From assembly GCA_963848195.1 (NCBI GenBank), contig CAWKCY010000001.1, positions 62,001-126,000 on the forward strand: DNA of 64,000 bases, written 5' to 3'. Shown one piece after another: positions 17,758 through 27,535 of this stretch. The notes beneath the pieces were generated by a model. It had not been told where the DNA came from, did no database searches, and worked only from the letters and a program-made list of their open reading frames with translations. The number at the start of each line of letters is the position of its first letter. Position 1 is the first letter of the stretch. A program made the position numbers and the translations under genes. This DNA comes from CAVQBP01 sp963848195 (GTDB taxonomy: Bacteria; Bacteroidota; Ignavibacteria; Ignavibacteriales; Ignavibacteriaceae).

Positions 17758-19143
17758 ATGAAGACAATAATAGAACCATTCAAAATAAAATCAGTTGAAC
17801 CTATAAGATTCACTAACAGAGATGAGAGAAAGAAGATCCTAAGTGAAGCTGGATACAATCCTTTTTTAATACATGCAGAAGATGTATTAATTGATTTATT
17901 AACCGATAGCGGGACATCTGCAATGAGTTCAAAACAGTGGGCAGGCATCATGGAAGGGGATGAATCGTATGCAGGTTCAAAAAGTTTTTACCGGTTTGAA
18001 TCGGTTGTGAAAAAAATAACTGGAATGAAACATATTATCCCTACACACCAGGGAAGAGCGTCAGAGAAAATTCTTTTCTTTATTGTCGGCGGTAACGGAA
18101 AATACTTTCCAAACAATACTCATTTTGATACAACAAGAGCTAATATTGAATTTACCGGTGCCGAAGCCAATGATTTTCTCACAGAAGTAGGAAAACATCC
18201 CGAAATAAGAGCAGATTTTAAGGGGAACCTGGATATAGAGAAACTTGAAAAATTTATTAAAGAAAAAGGGGCTGAAAATATTCCCTTAGTCATGATTACT
18301 GTAACAAATAATTCAGGCGGAGGACAGCCGGTATCAATGCAAAATATTAGGGAAGTAAAAGAGCTATGTAAAAATTATAATATCCCGTTATTCCTTGATG
18401 CATGCAGATTTGCCGAAAATGCTTATTTTATAAAAAAAAGAGAGGCTGGTTATGCTGATAAATCTGTTCTTGAAATAGCGCAGGAAATGTTTTCTTATGC
18501 CGACGGGGCAACCATGAGTGCTAAGAAAGACGGACTTGCCAATATTGGCGGATTCCTCGCATTAAATGATGATGATCTTGCTATGAAATGCAGAAATCTT
18601 TTAATTGTTACGGAAGGTTTTCCGACTTATGGGGGATTAGCAGGAAGAGATCTTGAGGCAGTTGCTCAGGGACTGGAGGAAGTTCTGGATGAACATTATC
18701 TTCAGTATAGAATCAGAAGCGTTGAATACTTAGGAGATAAATTAGTCGATGCCGGTGTTCCAATTATTGAACCTCCCGGCGGACATGCTATTTATATTGA
18801 TGCTAAAAGATTCTTGCCGGACATTCCACCTGAACAATTTCCCGGACAATCAATTGTTTGTGAATTATATATTGAAGGCGGTATTAGAGGAGTTGAGATT
18901 GGGTCTGTAATGTTTGGCAAATATGATAATCAAGGAAATTTAATCCCTCCGCCGATGGAGCTTGTAAGATTGGCTATTCCCAGAAGGGTTTATACTCAGA
19001 GTCACATTGATTATGTTTTAGAAATCATACTTGAAGTATTTGAAAAACGGAATAATTTAAGAGGTTATAAAATTACATATCAGGCCCCGATGCTGAGGCA
19101 TTTTACAGCAAGGTTTGAGAAGATTACAAAATTGCAAGATTAG
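17758..19143 (+). CDS. tnaA: Tryptophanase (TPL-like backbone, tryptophanase-type specificity residues)
   Basis: PLP-dependent beta-eliminating lyase of 461 residues that would split tryptophan to indole, pyruvate and ammonia. The backbone resembles tyrosine phenol-lyase (MSSKQWAGIMEGDESYAGS, IPTHQGR), and the numbering fits it exactly. The PLP lysine is Lys257 in MSAKKDG. The residues known to separate the two enzymes are of tryptophanase type: Asp124 (Thr124 in tyrosine phenol-lyase), Ile381 in VEIGS (Arg381 there, which holds the phenol), and His448 in LRHFTA (Phe448 there). No tnaC-type leader peptide was found. A 67-residue gene follows. Confidence 0.88.
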   Translation: MKTIIEPFKIKSVEPIRFTNRDERKKILSEAGYNPFLIHAEDVLIDLLTDSGTSAMSSKQWAGIMEGDESYAGSKSFYRFESVVKKITGMKHIIPTHQGRASEKILFFIVGGNGKYFPNNTHFDTTRANIEFTGAEANDFLTEVGKHPEIRADFKGNLDIEKLEKFIKEKGAENIPLVMITVTNNSGGGQPVSMQNIREVKELCKNYNIPLFLDACRFAENAYFIKKREAGYADKSVLEIAQEMFSYADGATMSAKKDGLANIGGFLALNDDDLAMKCRNLLIVTEGFPTYGGLAGRDLEAVAQGLEEVLDEHYLQYRIRSVEYLGDKLVDAGVPIIEPPGGHAIYIDAKRFLPDIPPEQFPGQSIVCELYIEGGIRGVEIGSVMFGKYDNQGNLIPPPMELVRLAIPRRVYTQSHIDYVLEIILEVFEKRNNLRGYKITYQAPMLRHFTARFEKITKLQD

Positions 19144-19190
19144 CAAGATTGCTAAGGATGACATTTATTATTTAAGGAAATTAAAAAAGG

Positions 19191-19394
19191 ATGCCGGTAA
19201 ATAAGTATAAATCGTTAAGGGAGGCGAATGAAGCGCTTCTTGTAAAAAATCCTGATGAGAATTATTATAAAATGCTCTCAGGATTTTATGAAACTTTTGG
19301 AAAGTTATTTACAAAAAGATTTCCTCATGGTGTATTTAAATTCAAAACTATTGAAGAGGCGCAGGAACAAAAAGAAAAATGGATATTAGAATAA
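19191..19394 (+). CDS. Small protein of unknown function downstream of tryptophanase
   Basis: A 67-residue soluble protein, rich in Lys, Glu and aromatics (KYKSLREANEALL, GKLFTKRFPHGVFKF). AAGG lies close before the ATG. It follows tryptophanase by 47 bases in the same direction and may be in its operon. The composition fits a real small protein more than a chance frame, but no family is recognised. Confidence 0.6.
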   Translation: MPVNKYKSLREANEALLVKNPDENYYKMLSGFYETFGKLFTKRFPHGVFKFKTIEEAQEQKEKWILE

Positions 19395-19411
19395 GATTAT
19401 AAGATTACCGG

Positions 19412-19534
19412 AACGGGATTATAAAGAGACTGTGTGAATATCATTAACCAATGGATTTATCCATTGGTTTGACAGGAAAATTAAGACCCCTCCTAACGGT
19501 TTTTCTGTATTTTCACAAACCTCTAAATTCAACG
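19412..19534. repeat. Dispersed element with terminal inverted repeats, copy 2
   Basis: The left end has AAAGAGACTGTGTGAATAT and the right end TATTTTCACAAACCTCTAAA. The interior carries a perfect 10-base palindrome (AACCAATGGA / TCCATTGGTT at 19446-19469), then AAATTAAGACCCCTCC as in copy 1. It fills nearly the whole gap between the 67-residue gene and pbpC, so it sits where the pbpC promoter should be. Confidence 0.8.
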
Positions 19535-19562
19535 TCAAATGACTGACGTGATTTGTAAAATC

Positions 19563-21854
19563 ATGAAGAAGCATATTAAGAAATATTTATTAACTCTACT
19601 TAGTATTTTTGTTTTACTATTTTTATTGGATATTTTATTTCCACCTAAAGTTAATGTATCATTTTCAAAGGAAATAACTGCTAAAGACGGTTCTTTGCTG
19701 ACTGTATACCTTACTAAAGATGACAAGTGGAGAATGGAGACTAAACCGCAAGAGGTTTCTCCGGAACTTATAAAAGCTATTATCAACAAAGAAGATAAAT
19801 GGTTTTATTGGCATCCCGGAGTTAATCCTGTTGCTGTTGTACGTGCATTCTTTTCGAATATAACAACTGGAGAAAGAGTATCTGGCGCATCGACAATTAC
19901 CATGCAGGTTGTAAGATTATTAAATCCAAAACAAAGGACATATTCTAATAAATTTATTGAAATGGTGAGAGCAGTTCAGCTTGAAATTCATTACAGTAAG
20001 AAAGAGATACTGGAAATGTATATAAGCCTTCTTCCATTCGGAGGAAATGTTGAAGGAATAAAAGCAGCATCTTATTTTTATTTCAACAGATCCCCTTCAA
20101 AATTAAGTCTGGCTCAAGCCATAACATTAATGGTCATTCCAAATGATCCAAATGATTTAAGAATAGATCATAATGTTAAAAATACTCTCAAGAAAAGGAA
20201 CTTTTGGATTCGAAGATTAAAGAAAGGAAAGATATTCCCGTCTTTAAGTTTAAATGATGCCCTTAATGAATCTTTGATTTCCAATCGTTACGAGAGAAAA
20301 CTTTCCGCCCCCCATTTTTGTGAATATATCAATTCCATAGTAAGAGATACAGAAATCAAAACTACACTTGATCCTGCTATCCAGCAAAAAGCAGAAGTTT
20401 TATTATACAATTATATTAACAGAACCAAGACAAAGGGGGTTACTAACGGTGCAGTTTTAATAATCGATAATAAGAGTTCGTCTGTCATTGGTTACTGCGG
20501 TTCTGCAGATTATGATGACTACAATTCTTCCGGTCAGGTAAACGGAGTAACCTCAATCCGTTCTCCCGGATCAACTTTAAAACCGGCGCTTTATGCGTAT
20601 GCTTTTAATAAAGGTATACTGACACCTAAAATGAAGCTTCTTGACATTCCTACGGATTTTGGCGGTTATAATCCTGAGAATTATGATTTGAAGTTTAGAG
20701 GTGATGTGACAGCAGAGTTTGCTTTGATGAACTCATTAAATGTACCTGCAGTCAGACTACTTCAGGAAACAGGCTTTCACGATTTTATAAATTTTTTAAT
20801 CAAAGGAGGATTTAAAGAAATTGAATCACAAAAGAGTATACTTGGTCTTTCAACAATTTTAGGTGGCTGCGGTCTTACATTAGAGGAATTAACAAGATTT
20901 TATTCATGTTTCGCAAACGGGGGAAAATTATACCCGTTAAATTATTTATACAAAGAAGGAAAGGGGGAGGGGGTAAATTTATTATCCGAAGGTTCGGCAT
21001 ATTTAATTGCAGATATCCTTTCGAACAATTACCGTCCTGATTTTCCAAATGATTTGCTTGATTTGAGCAGACTACCAAAAATAGCGTGGAAGACAGGAAC
21101 TTCGTATGGAAAAAGAGATGCGTGGGGAGTAGGTTTTAATCCTCGCTATACAATCGGGGTGTGGATAGGAAATTTCAGCGGGAAAGGATCTCCTTATTTA
21201 TCAGGAAGTGAAATGGCAATTCCTTTATTATTTGATCTATTTAATTCGATTGATACAGGTCCGGATAAAAGCTGGTTTAAAAAACCTGGAACAGTATTAG
21301 TAAGAGAAGTATGTGCGGAAACAGGTTTACTGCCGGTAAAAAATTGTTCTTCTACAATCAAGGACTATTATATTTCAAATTGTTCACTCAATAAATATTG
21401 TGATCTTTACAAAGAAGTTTATGTTAACTTATCGGAAACAGTTGAGTATTGTCCCGGATGTTTGCCGGGTAGCGGGTACAAGAAAGAGTTTTACCCGTTT
21501 TATGACCCTCAATTAAAGCTATGGTACATGCAAAATAATCAGGCATTCAAAATAATACCTCCCCATAACCCTGATTGCCAGATCAAATTTGGTGGTAAAG
21601 GACCAATAATAACTTCACCTTCAGAGAATTATGAATATTTTGTTGAAGAAAATTCAAAACAGGAGATTCTCCTTCAGGCTGCGTGTGGATCAGGTATTAA
21701 ACAAATTTACTGGTATCTGGATGATAAATATTATAAAAAATCATTGCCGGGGAAAAATCTTTTTTTTAAACCGCATAAAGAGAAGACTAAAATTACATGT
21801 TTGGATGATAAGGGGAGGGATACTGAGGTGTATATAAAGGTTAAATTTTATTGA
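19563..21854 (+). CDS. pbpC: Penicillin-binding protein 1C (bifunctional peptidoglycan synthase)
   Basis: Class A penicillin-binding protein that polymerises and crosslinks peptidoglycan. A membrane anchor (KYLLTLLSIFVLLFLLDILF) is followed by the glycosyltransferase part (INKEDKWFYWHPGVNP near residue 74; SGASTITMQVVRLLNP) and the transpeptidase part with SPGSTLKP (active serine near 334), SLN (near 391) and KTGTSYG (near 510). A C-terminal BiPBP-type beta domain completes it (from about residue 640). The ATG at 19563 gives the normal short basic N-terminus; ATG at 19539 would add eight residues. No clear ribosome binding site. Copy 2 of the dispersed element lies directly upstream. Confidence 0.93.
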   Translation: MKKHIKKYLLTLLSIFVLLFLLDILFPPKVNVSFSKEITAKDGSLLTVYLTKDDKWRMETKPQEVSPELIKAIINKEDKWFYWHPGVNPVAVVRAFFSNITTGERVSGASTITMQVVRLLNPKQRTYSNKFIEMVRAVQLEIHYSKKEILEMYISLLPFGGNVEGIKAASYFYFNRSPSKLSLAQAITLMVIPNDPNDLRIDHNVKNTLKKRNFWIRRLKKGKIFPSLSLNDALNESLISNRYERKLSAPHFCEYINSIVRDTEIKTTLDPAIQQKAEVLLYNYINRTKTKGVTNGAVLIIDNKSSSVIGYCGSADYDDYNSSGQVNGVTSIRSPGSTLKPALYAYAFNKGILTPKMKLLDIPTDFGGYNPENYDLKFRGDVTAEFALMNSLNVPAVRLLQETGFHDFINFLIKGGFKEIESQKSILGLSTILGGCGLTLEELTRFYSCFANGGKLYPLNYLYKEGKGEGVNLLSEGSAYLIADILSNNYRPDFPNDLLDLSRLPKIAWKTGTSYGKRDAWGVGFNPRYTIGVWIGNFSGKGSPYLSGSEMAIPLLFDLFNSIDTGPDKSWFKKPGTVLVREVCAETGLLPVKNCSSTIKDYYISNCSLNKYCDLYKEVYVNLSETVEYCPGCLPGSGYKKEFYPFYDPQLKLWYMQNNQAFKIIPPHNPDCQIKFGGKGPIITSPSENYEYFVEENSKQEILLQAACGSGIKQIYWYLDDKYYKKSLPGKNLFFKPHKEKTKITCLDDKGRDTEVYIKVKFY

Positions 21855-22342
21855 TTGATTGTTTATTTCACCCGCCGTCCGTACCACTCGGCGTTCACAT
21901 ACCTAAGAGGCTTCCAATAACCTTAAACTTTTATTTCTTCTGATTAAGAACTCTAATCTTAATTCTATAAACAATTTAACTGCTGCTCTCTTTGATATAC
22001 CCCTATCTTTGGGGATATATGGTTCCGTCCCGGCTTTATAACCCTAAGATTCTACCGCAGTAAATCAACTCTGAAACCGTTTTGAAATCGTTTTGAAACC
22101 GTTTCAAAACCGTATTATTTCCTAATATCCTTTGAGTTTGCAAGTATCGATGGATTACCTGTATGTCAAGCTTTTACCATCCTCAGATCCCGGTAATTGA
22201 CAGAAATGGCCCGGGGTAATATAAGAATAAAAGAAGCTCTCCTTGAAGATGAACTCCCCTGTTCATTTCCTTGACTACATATACCTGTTTCTCTATATTT
22301 GATGTCGAATTTTTTATCAATTACGGAAAAAAATCAAGTATT
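21855..22342. other. Long spacer with an iterated GAAACCGTTTC-type palindrome
   Basis: This gap between pbpC and the peptidase gene has no supported gene. Bases 22072-22112 hold three GAAA(C/T)CGTTTT units in tandem, ending in a perfect 10-base inverted repeat (GTTTTGAAAC at 22090-22099, C, GTTTCAAAAC at 22101-22110). The layout resembles LacI-family operators, whose centres often read GAAACCGTTTC. No LacI-type regulator is in the window, so the assignment is tentative. Confidence 0.5.
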
Positions 22343-23599
22343 TTGAACGATTTTAATAAGACAGTTCTTCCAAATGGCATTAAGATTTTGTCAGAATCAA
22401 TACCGGGAATAAAATCATTTTCATTAGGATTTTGGTTCAATGTAGGTTCACGCGATGAAAGTTTTCAAAATAACGGAATTACACATTTTATAGAGCATAT
22501 GCTCTTCAAGGGAACGCAAAAAAGATCTGCCAGAAAAATAGCTGTTGAGATTGAAGCTGCTGGCGGTTATTTAAATGCCTTTACTTCAAAAGAGCATACA
22601 TGTTATTACGGAAGAGGACTTGCGGAACATTTAGAAAAAACTTTTGATGTTATCTCCGATATGATCCAGAAGCCGGCATTTAAACCGGCGGAAATAAGAA
22701 AAGAATCGAGTGTAGTAATTGATGAACTCTATGATATCGAGGATAATCCCGAAGAATTGATATTCGATAAATTTGAAGAAATTGTTTTTGCCGGTAATGC
22801 CTTAAGTTTCCCCATAATCGGAACAGAAAAAAATATTAAAAAATTCTCACAGTTCGATCTTTTCAATTTTGTTAAAGAGAAATACGGATTTAACCGTTTA
22901 ATAATTTCTGCCTCCGGAGCAGTAGATCATAATAAGTTAATAAAATTATCCGATAAATATTTCAATGTAAATCTTGGAAGAGCTGCGATAAAAAGAAAAC
23001 ATTATCCTCTCATTGTATTACCTGCAAAAATCGAATTCATCGATAAAGAAATTCAGCAGGTTCATGCAATTATTGGGAAGTCTACTTATGGTTATAAAGA
23101 TGATAGGAGAACTAAGGCGGCACTGTTAACTCAAGTACTTGGAGAAGGGAGCAGCTCAAGGTTATTCCAGACAGTACGTGAAAGAAACGGAATAGCCTAT
23201 CAGATTAATTCATTTCTAAATTCTTTTTATGATGTATCATCTTTTGGCGTTTATTTGTCCACTAACGAAAAAATGATCGACAGAGCTTTGTCGATCGTGA
23301 TTAGGGAGTTTAAAAAACTAAGAGAATCAAAAATTTCCGAAAGAGAATTGAAGAAAGCCAAAGAATCTATAAAAGGGAGTTTAATATTGAGCCTTGAGAG
23401 TACTTCCAACCGGATGATACGAATGGCTCAATCTGAACTATATTATAATAGAATTAAAAATCTTGATGAAATTTTAAAAGAAATAGATTCAGTTACCACT
23501 GAAGATATTCTTGAAATATCGAATGAGCTTCTACAAGAAGATTCATTTATAAAAGTAATAATCAAATCAAAAAATACACTGTTAAAATGGGCAGCGTAG
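22343..23599 (+). CDS. M16-family zinc peptidase (processing-peptidase-like)
   Basis: Pitrilysin-family protease with the inverted zinc motif HFIEH (in ITHFIEHMLFKGT) and a downstream glutamate in VVIDELYDIEDNPEE. The later peptidase-like half has QVHAIIGKSTYGYKDDRRT and RLFQTVRERNGIAYQINS, typical of the family. The 418-residue length fits a one-domain pair. The frame stays open upstream to TTG at 22271, but those 24 residues (MTTYTCFSIFDVEFF...) are unlike the family, which normally starts near NDFNKTVLPNGIKIL; hence TTG at 22343, with low certainty. Alanine dehydrogenase follows after 19 bases. Confidence 0.88.
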   Translation: MNDFNKTVLPNGIKILSESIPGIKSFSLGFWFNVGSRDESFQNNGITHFIEHMLFKGTQKRSARKIAVEIEAAGGYLNAFTSKEHTCYYGRGLAEHLEKTFDVISDMIQKPAFKPAEIRKESSVVIDELYDIEDNPEELIFDKFEEIVFAGNALSFPIIGTEKNIKKFSQFDLFNFVKEKYGFNRLIISASGAVDHNKLIKLSDKYFNVNLGRAAIKRKHYPLIVLPAKIEFIDKEIQQVHAIIGKSTYGYKDDRRTKAALLTQVLGEGSSSRLFQTVRERNGIAYQINSFLNSFYDVSSFGVYLSTNEKMIDRALSIVIREFKKLRESKISERELKKAKESIKGSLILSLESTSNRMIRMAQSELYYNRIKNLDEILKEIDSVTTEDILEISNELLQEDSFIKVIIKSKNTLLKWAA

Positions 23600-23618
23600 C
23601 AAAATAACGAGGCATAAA

Positions 23619-24734
23619 ATGTTAATTGGGGTTCCAAAAGAAATAAAAACGAACGAAAATAGAGTCGCACTTTTACCGGTTGGTGCATCCACTTTAATTC
23701 AGAACGGACATAAGGTTGTAGTCGAATCAAGTGCCGGTGCCGGGAGCGGGTTTTCGGATAATGACTATAAAGCTGTGGGAGCAGAAATAGCTTCTTCTCC
23801 GGATGAAATATTTGCAAATGCAGAAATGATTATGAAAGTAAAAGAACCGATCGATCATGAATATGATATGATTCGAGAAGGGCAGATAGTATTTACATAT
23901 TTTCATTTTGCCGCAAATAAAGAGCTTACCGAAGGGATGATGAAAAACAAATGTGTTGCTATTGCATATGAAACCGTTCAGAAAATAGATAAATCTTTAC
24001 CGCTTTTAATTCCAATGAGTGAAGTTGCAGGAAGAATGGCGCCTCAAGAAGGTGCTAAATACCTTGAAAAAGTCATGGGAGGCAGAGGTATTTTATTAGG
24101 CGGGGTTCCGGGAACGGGACCAGCTGAAGTTATGGTTTTAGGCGGAGGTATTGTAGGTACCAACGCTGCAAAAATCGCCGCAGGGTTTGGTGCAAGAGTT
24201 ATGATTTTAGACAGTAATCTTTACAGGCTGAGATATCTTGATGATGTAATGCCGAAGAATGTAACTACGATGATGTCTAATGAATATTATATCAGAGAAA
24301 ATTTGCCAAAGGCTGACCTGGTAATTGGTGCAGTTTTAATTCCGGGAGCAAAGGCTCCGAAACTGGTTACTAAAGATATGCTGAAACTGATGAAACAAGG
24401 TTCGGTTATCGTTGATGTATCTGTTGATCAGGGAGGATGTATTGAAACATGTCACCCCACAACACATGAAAATCCTACTTATGTCGTTGACGGAGTTGTT
24501 CATTATTGTGTAGCAAATATGCCCGGAGCTGTGCCCAATACATCTACTCTTGCTTTAACGAATGCTACATTACCCTATGCAGTCGAAATAGCAAATAAAG
24601 GTTTTGAAAAAGCAATTAAAACTAATCCCGAAATAAGGCTGGGATTAAATGTTATAGACGGTAAGATTACATATCAAGGTGTAGCGGAAGCTTTTAATTT
24701 TGAATATCAGTCGGTTGATTCGGTGATAAATTAA
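23619..24734 (+). CDS. ald: Alanine dehydrogenase
   Basis: NAD-dependent enzyme that interconverts alanine and pyruvate plus ammonia. The family start MLIGVPKEIKTNENRVAL, the FHFAANKELTEGMM segment, a Rossmann motif VMVLGGGIVGTNAAKIAAGFG (near residue 170) and VDVSVDQGGCIETCHPTTHENPTY, followed by HYCVANMPGAVPNTSTLALTN, are all present. Length of 371 is normal. It starts 19 bases after the M16 peptidase gene. A hairpin of about 52 bases (24741-24792) follows and may terminate. Confidence 0.97.
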   Translation: MLIGVPKEIKTNENRVALLPVGASTLIQNGHKVVVESSAGAGSGFSDNDYKAVGAEIASSPDEIFANAEMIMKVKEPIDHEYDMIREGQIVFTYFHFAANKELTEGMMKNKCVAIAYETVQKIDKSLPLLIPMSEVAGRMAPQEGAKYLEKVMGGRGILLGGVPGTGPAEVMVLGGGIVGTNAAKIAAGFGARVMILDSNLYRLRYLDDVMPKNVTTMMSNEYYIRENLPKADLVIGAVLIPGAKAPKLVTKDMLKLMKQGSVIVDVSVDQGGCIETCHPTTHENPTYVVDGVVHYCVANMPGAVPNTSTLALTNATLPYAVEIANKGFEKAIKTNPEIRLGLNVIDGKITYQGVAEAFNFEYQSVDSVIN

Positions 24735-24816
24735 AGTTTAGACGTAGAGACGGAAGATAAAGAGACATCTATCCGTTTATCGTCTTTCGTTTATTGAAAA
24801 TAAAAAAGGTTTTATA

Positions 24817-26481
24817 ATGTCGAAGTTTGTTCTCGATGGTAAAGAAATAGAATTTGAACCAGGTCAGACAATTATTCAGGCTGCAAGAAAATACGGAGTA
24901 GATATTCCTCATTTTTGCTGGCATCCGAGTTTATCTATTTCAGGGAACTGCAGGGTTTGTTTAGTCGAGGTTGAAAAGATACCGAAACTTGTAATAGCTT
25001 GTTCGACACTGGCTGCGGAAGGGATGATAGTTCACTCTGCCTCTGAAAAAGCGCTTTCAGCCAGAAATGCAGTAATGGAATTTTTATTAATTAACCATCC
25101 GCTTGATTGTCCTATTTGCGATGAAGCCGGAGAATGCAAGCTTCAGGATTATGCATATGAACACAGTGTCGGGGAAAGCAGGTTTACTGAAGTAAAAAAT
25201 CACAAGGATAAAAGAGTACCCCTGGGTCCTTTTGTAATGTTTGATGCTGAAAGATGCATTTCCTGTTCACGCTGTATCCGTTTTTGTGATGAAATAGCTA
25301 AGGATCCAGAGCTCACTTTTGTAAAAAGAGGGGATAGAGTTACAATTGTAACTTATCCCGGTGAGCAGATGGATAATCCTTATTCATTAAATACTACTGA
25401 TATTTGTCCTGTAGGTGCTCTTACAAATAGAGATTTCCGGTTCCGTGCAAGAGTGTGGGACATGTCTGCAACTAAATCAATATGTACCGGATGTTCGCGC
25501 GGCTGTAATTCTGAAATTTGGGTAAGAAATAATGAGGTGTTAAGACTTACCCCAAGGTATAATGAAGAAGTTAACAGCTACTGGATGTGCGATCATGGAA
25601 GAATAAATACATTTAAATTTATTAATGCCGATGATAGAGTGGACGGACCGTATTTAAGAAGAGAAGGAAAACTGAATAAGGAATCATGGAATGAAGCATT
25701 GAGTGTTGCGGCAATTGAATTAAAATCTTATGAAAAAAATGAAATTGCTTTTATTGGTTCCGCTTATGCTACTAATGAAGATAATTTCGTTCTGGCAAAA
25801 TTAGCAAAATTGGCTGGTATTAAGAATATCTTATTTATGCAGCACATTAATCCCGAATTCGGAGACGATATATTGAGACAGAATGATGTTACTCCTAATT
25901 CCCTTGGAGCTGAACTTACTGGAATTAAACCGGCGGCGGATTTGAATGGAATTATTAAGGCTATCAATGAAGGAAAAATAAAAATTCTATTTTTAATTGA
26001 TGATGATATTGTTTCGTCAAATCCCGGACTGGAAAATGTACTGGCAAAACTCGAAATCTTGATTGTATGTTCGACTAACTTTGATAAAACAACCTCTTTG
26101 GCGAATATAGTTTTTCCTTCTGCAACCTATGCAGAGAAGAATGGTACAATGGTAAATTTCCAGGGAATGATACAAAGATTGAAACCTGCCGTAGCAACAG
26201 TAGACCTTGACAGAGCAATGGATGGTATGTCCCAAAGCAGGCTGGACAAATTCGGGACTAAATTCGATAAATGGGCGCAGGGGAATAAGCGGGATGCGAA
26301 ATCAGCCTGGAGAATTATTTCCGCTATTTCCAATTCAATGGGATATAAAATGAAATATAATATTGTTGAAGATGTATTTGAAGAATTAGCTAAATCTAAC
26401 GAAGCTTTCAGAGGTATTGATTATGATGATATTGGAGAGTTAGGTACAAAAGTAAAAATTGAAATTTCAGAAAAAGTATAG
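24817..26481 (+). CDS. nuoG: NADH-quinone oxidoreductase subunit G
   Basis: Iron-sulfur subunit of complex I. The N-terminal [2Fe-2S] ferredoxin domain is seen (HFCWHPSLSISGNCRVC), then CPICDEAGECKLQDY with the His-Cys3 cluster, a two-cluster part (CISCSRCIRFCDE), and a further CTGCSRGCNSEIWVRNN cluster before a shortened molybdopterin-type domain. The 554 residues are much shorter than the ~900 of proteobacteria, as in some Bacteroidetes/Chlorobi. It starts a nuoG-nuoH-nuoI run, with 11 bases to nuoH. Confidence 0.93.
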   Translation: MSKFVLDGKEIEFEPGQTIIQAARKYGVDIPHFCWHPSLSISGNCRVCLVEVEKIPKLVIACSTLAAEGMIVHSASEKALSARNAVMEFLLINHPLDCPICDEAGECKLQDYAYEHSVGESRFTEVKNHKDKRVPLGPFVMFDAERCISCSRCIRFCDEIAKDPELTFVKRGDRVTIVTYPGEQMDNPYSLNTTDICPVGALTNRDFRFRARVWDMSATKSICTGCSRGCNSEIWVRNNEVLRLTPRYNEEVNSYWMCDHGRINTFKFINADDRVDGPYLRREGKLNKESWNEALSVAAIELKSYEKNEIAFIGSAYATNEDNFVLAKLAKLAGIKNILFMQHINPEFGDDILRQNDVTPNSLGAELTGIKPAADLNGIIKAINEGKIKILFLIDDDIVSSNPGLENVLAKLEILIVCSTNFDKTTSLANIVFPSATYAEKNGTMVNFQGMIQRLKPAVATVDLDRAMDGMSQSRLDKFGTKFDKWAQGNKRDAKSAWRIISAISNSMGYKMKYNIVEDVFEELAKSNEAFRGIDYDDIGELGTKVKIEISEKV

Positions 26482-26492
26482 GCTTTATATAA

Positions 26493-27530
26493 ATGACTAT
26501 TTTGGAATTAATTGGAATTACATTAGTAAAGATTGTATTAATTCTTTCACTAATGCTGCTGACCGTTTCTTATTTAGTTTATTTTGAAAGACGGGTAAGT
26601 GCATGGGCGCAAAACCGTCTTGGACCTAACCGTGTTGGGTGGGAAGGAATATTGCAGCCCTTTGCCGATGTTTTTAAATTATTATTAAAAGAAGATATTG
26701 TACCTACAAATGCAAACCAGAGAATACATGCATTAGCCCCAATGCTTGCTTTATTTGTAGCATTTACAACATATGCTGTTATCCCGGTTGGACCAAGTGT
26801 AAATTTATTCGGATTATCTATCCCGCTGGTAGTTGCAGATATAAATATCGGAATACTTTATGTTTTAGCCCTAACGTCACTTGGTGTATATGCAATAACA
26901 TTTGCCGGATGGTCGTCGGGCAGTAAATATTCATTATTGGGAGGTATCCGGTCTTCAGCGCAGATGATTTCTTATGAAATTTCTATGGGATTTTCAGTCG
27001 GAGGAGTTCTACTTTTATCTGAATCGCTTAGGCCTCTGGCAATAGTAAGTTCACAAGGTGCATTGCTCTGGAATGCGTGGATACAGCCAATAGGATTTAT
27101 TACGTTTGTTGTATCTTCATTTGCGGAAACAAACCGTTTGCCTTTTGATCTTCCTGAAGCAGAACCGGAATTAGTTGGAGGCTTTCATACCGAATACAGC
27201 AGTATGAAATTTGCAGGATTTTTTCTTGCTGAATATGCAAACATGATCATTGCAAGTGCTTTAATTATAACTCTTTACCTTGGCGGGTATAATTTACCTT
27301 TTATAAATATTAATTCCCTTGGCTTACCCGAATGGTTGACTGTTATAATACAAATAGCTACTTTCTGTGTGAAGATGGGAGCTATTTTGTTCTTTTTCTT
27401 ATGGATTAGATGGAGTCTCCCTAGATTCAGATATGATCAGCTGATGAGCCTTGGCTGGAAAGTTATGTTCCCGTTATCATTGGTTAATATTATCTGGGTA
27501 GCGCTTTTAATAATGATTTTTAAACTATAA
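26493..27530 (+). CDS. nuoH: NADH-quinone oxidoreductase subunit H
   Basis: Membrane subunit of complex I at the quinone site. About eight membrane segments; signature stretches YFERRVSAWAQNRLGPNRVG near residue 30, AETNRLPFDLPEAEPELV near 207 and GGFHTEYSSMKFAGFFLAEY near 227. Length of 345 is typical. nuoG is 11 bases upstream. A 219-base gap with a dispersed repeat separates it from nuoI, which is unusual for this operon. Confidence 0.97.
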   Translation: MTILELIGITLVKIVLILSLMLLTVSYLVYFERRVSAWAQNRLGPNRVGWEGILQPFADVFKLLLKEDIVPTNANQRIHALAPMLALFVAFTTYAVIPVGPSVNLFGLSIPLVVADINIGILYVLALTSLGVYAITFAGWSSGSKYSLLGGIRSSAQMISYEISMGFSVGGVLLLSESLRPLAIVSSQGALLWNAWIQPIGFITFVVSSFAETNRLPFDLPEAEPELVGGFHTEYSSMKFAGFFLAEYANMIIASALIITLYLGGYNLPFININSLGLPEWLTVIIQIATFCVKMGAILFFFLWIRWSLPRFRYDQLMSLGWKVMFPLSLVNIIWVALLIMIFKL

Positions 27531-27535
27531 CTCGG

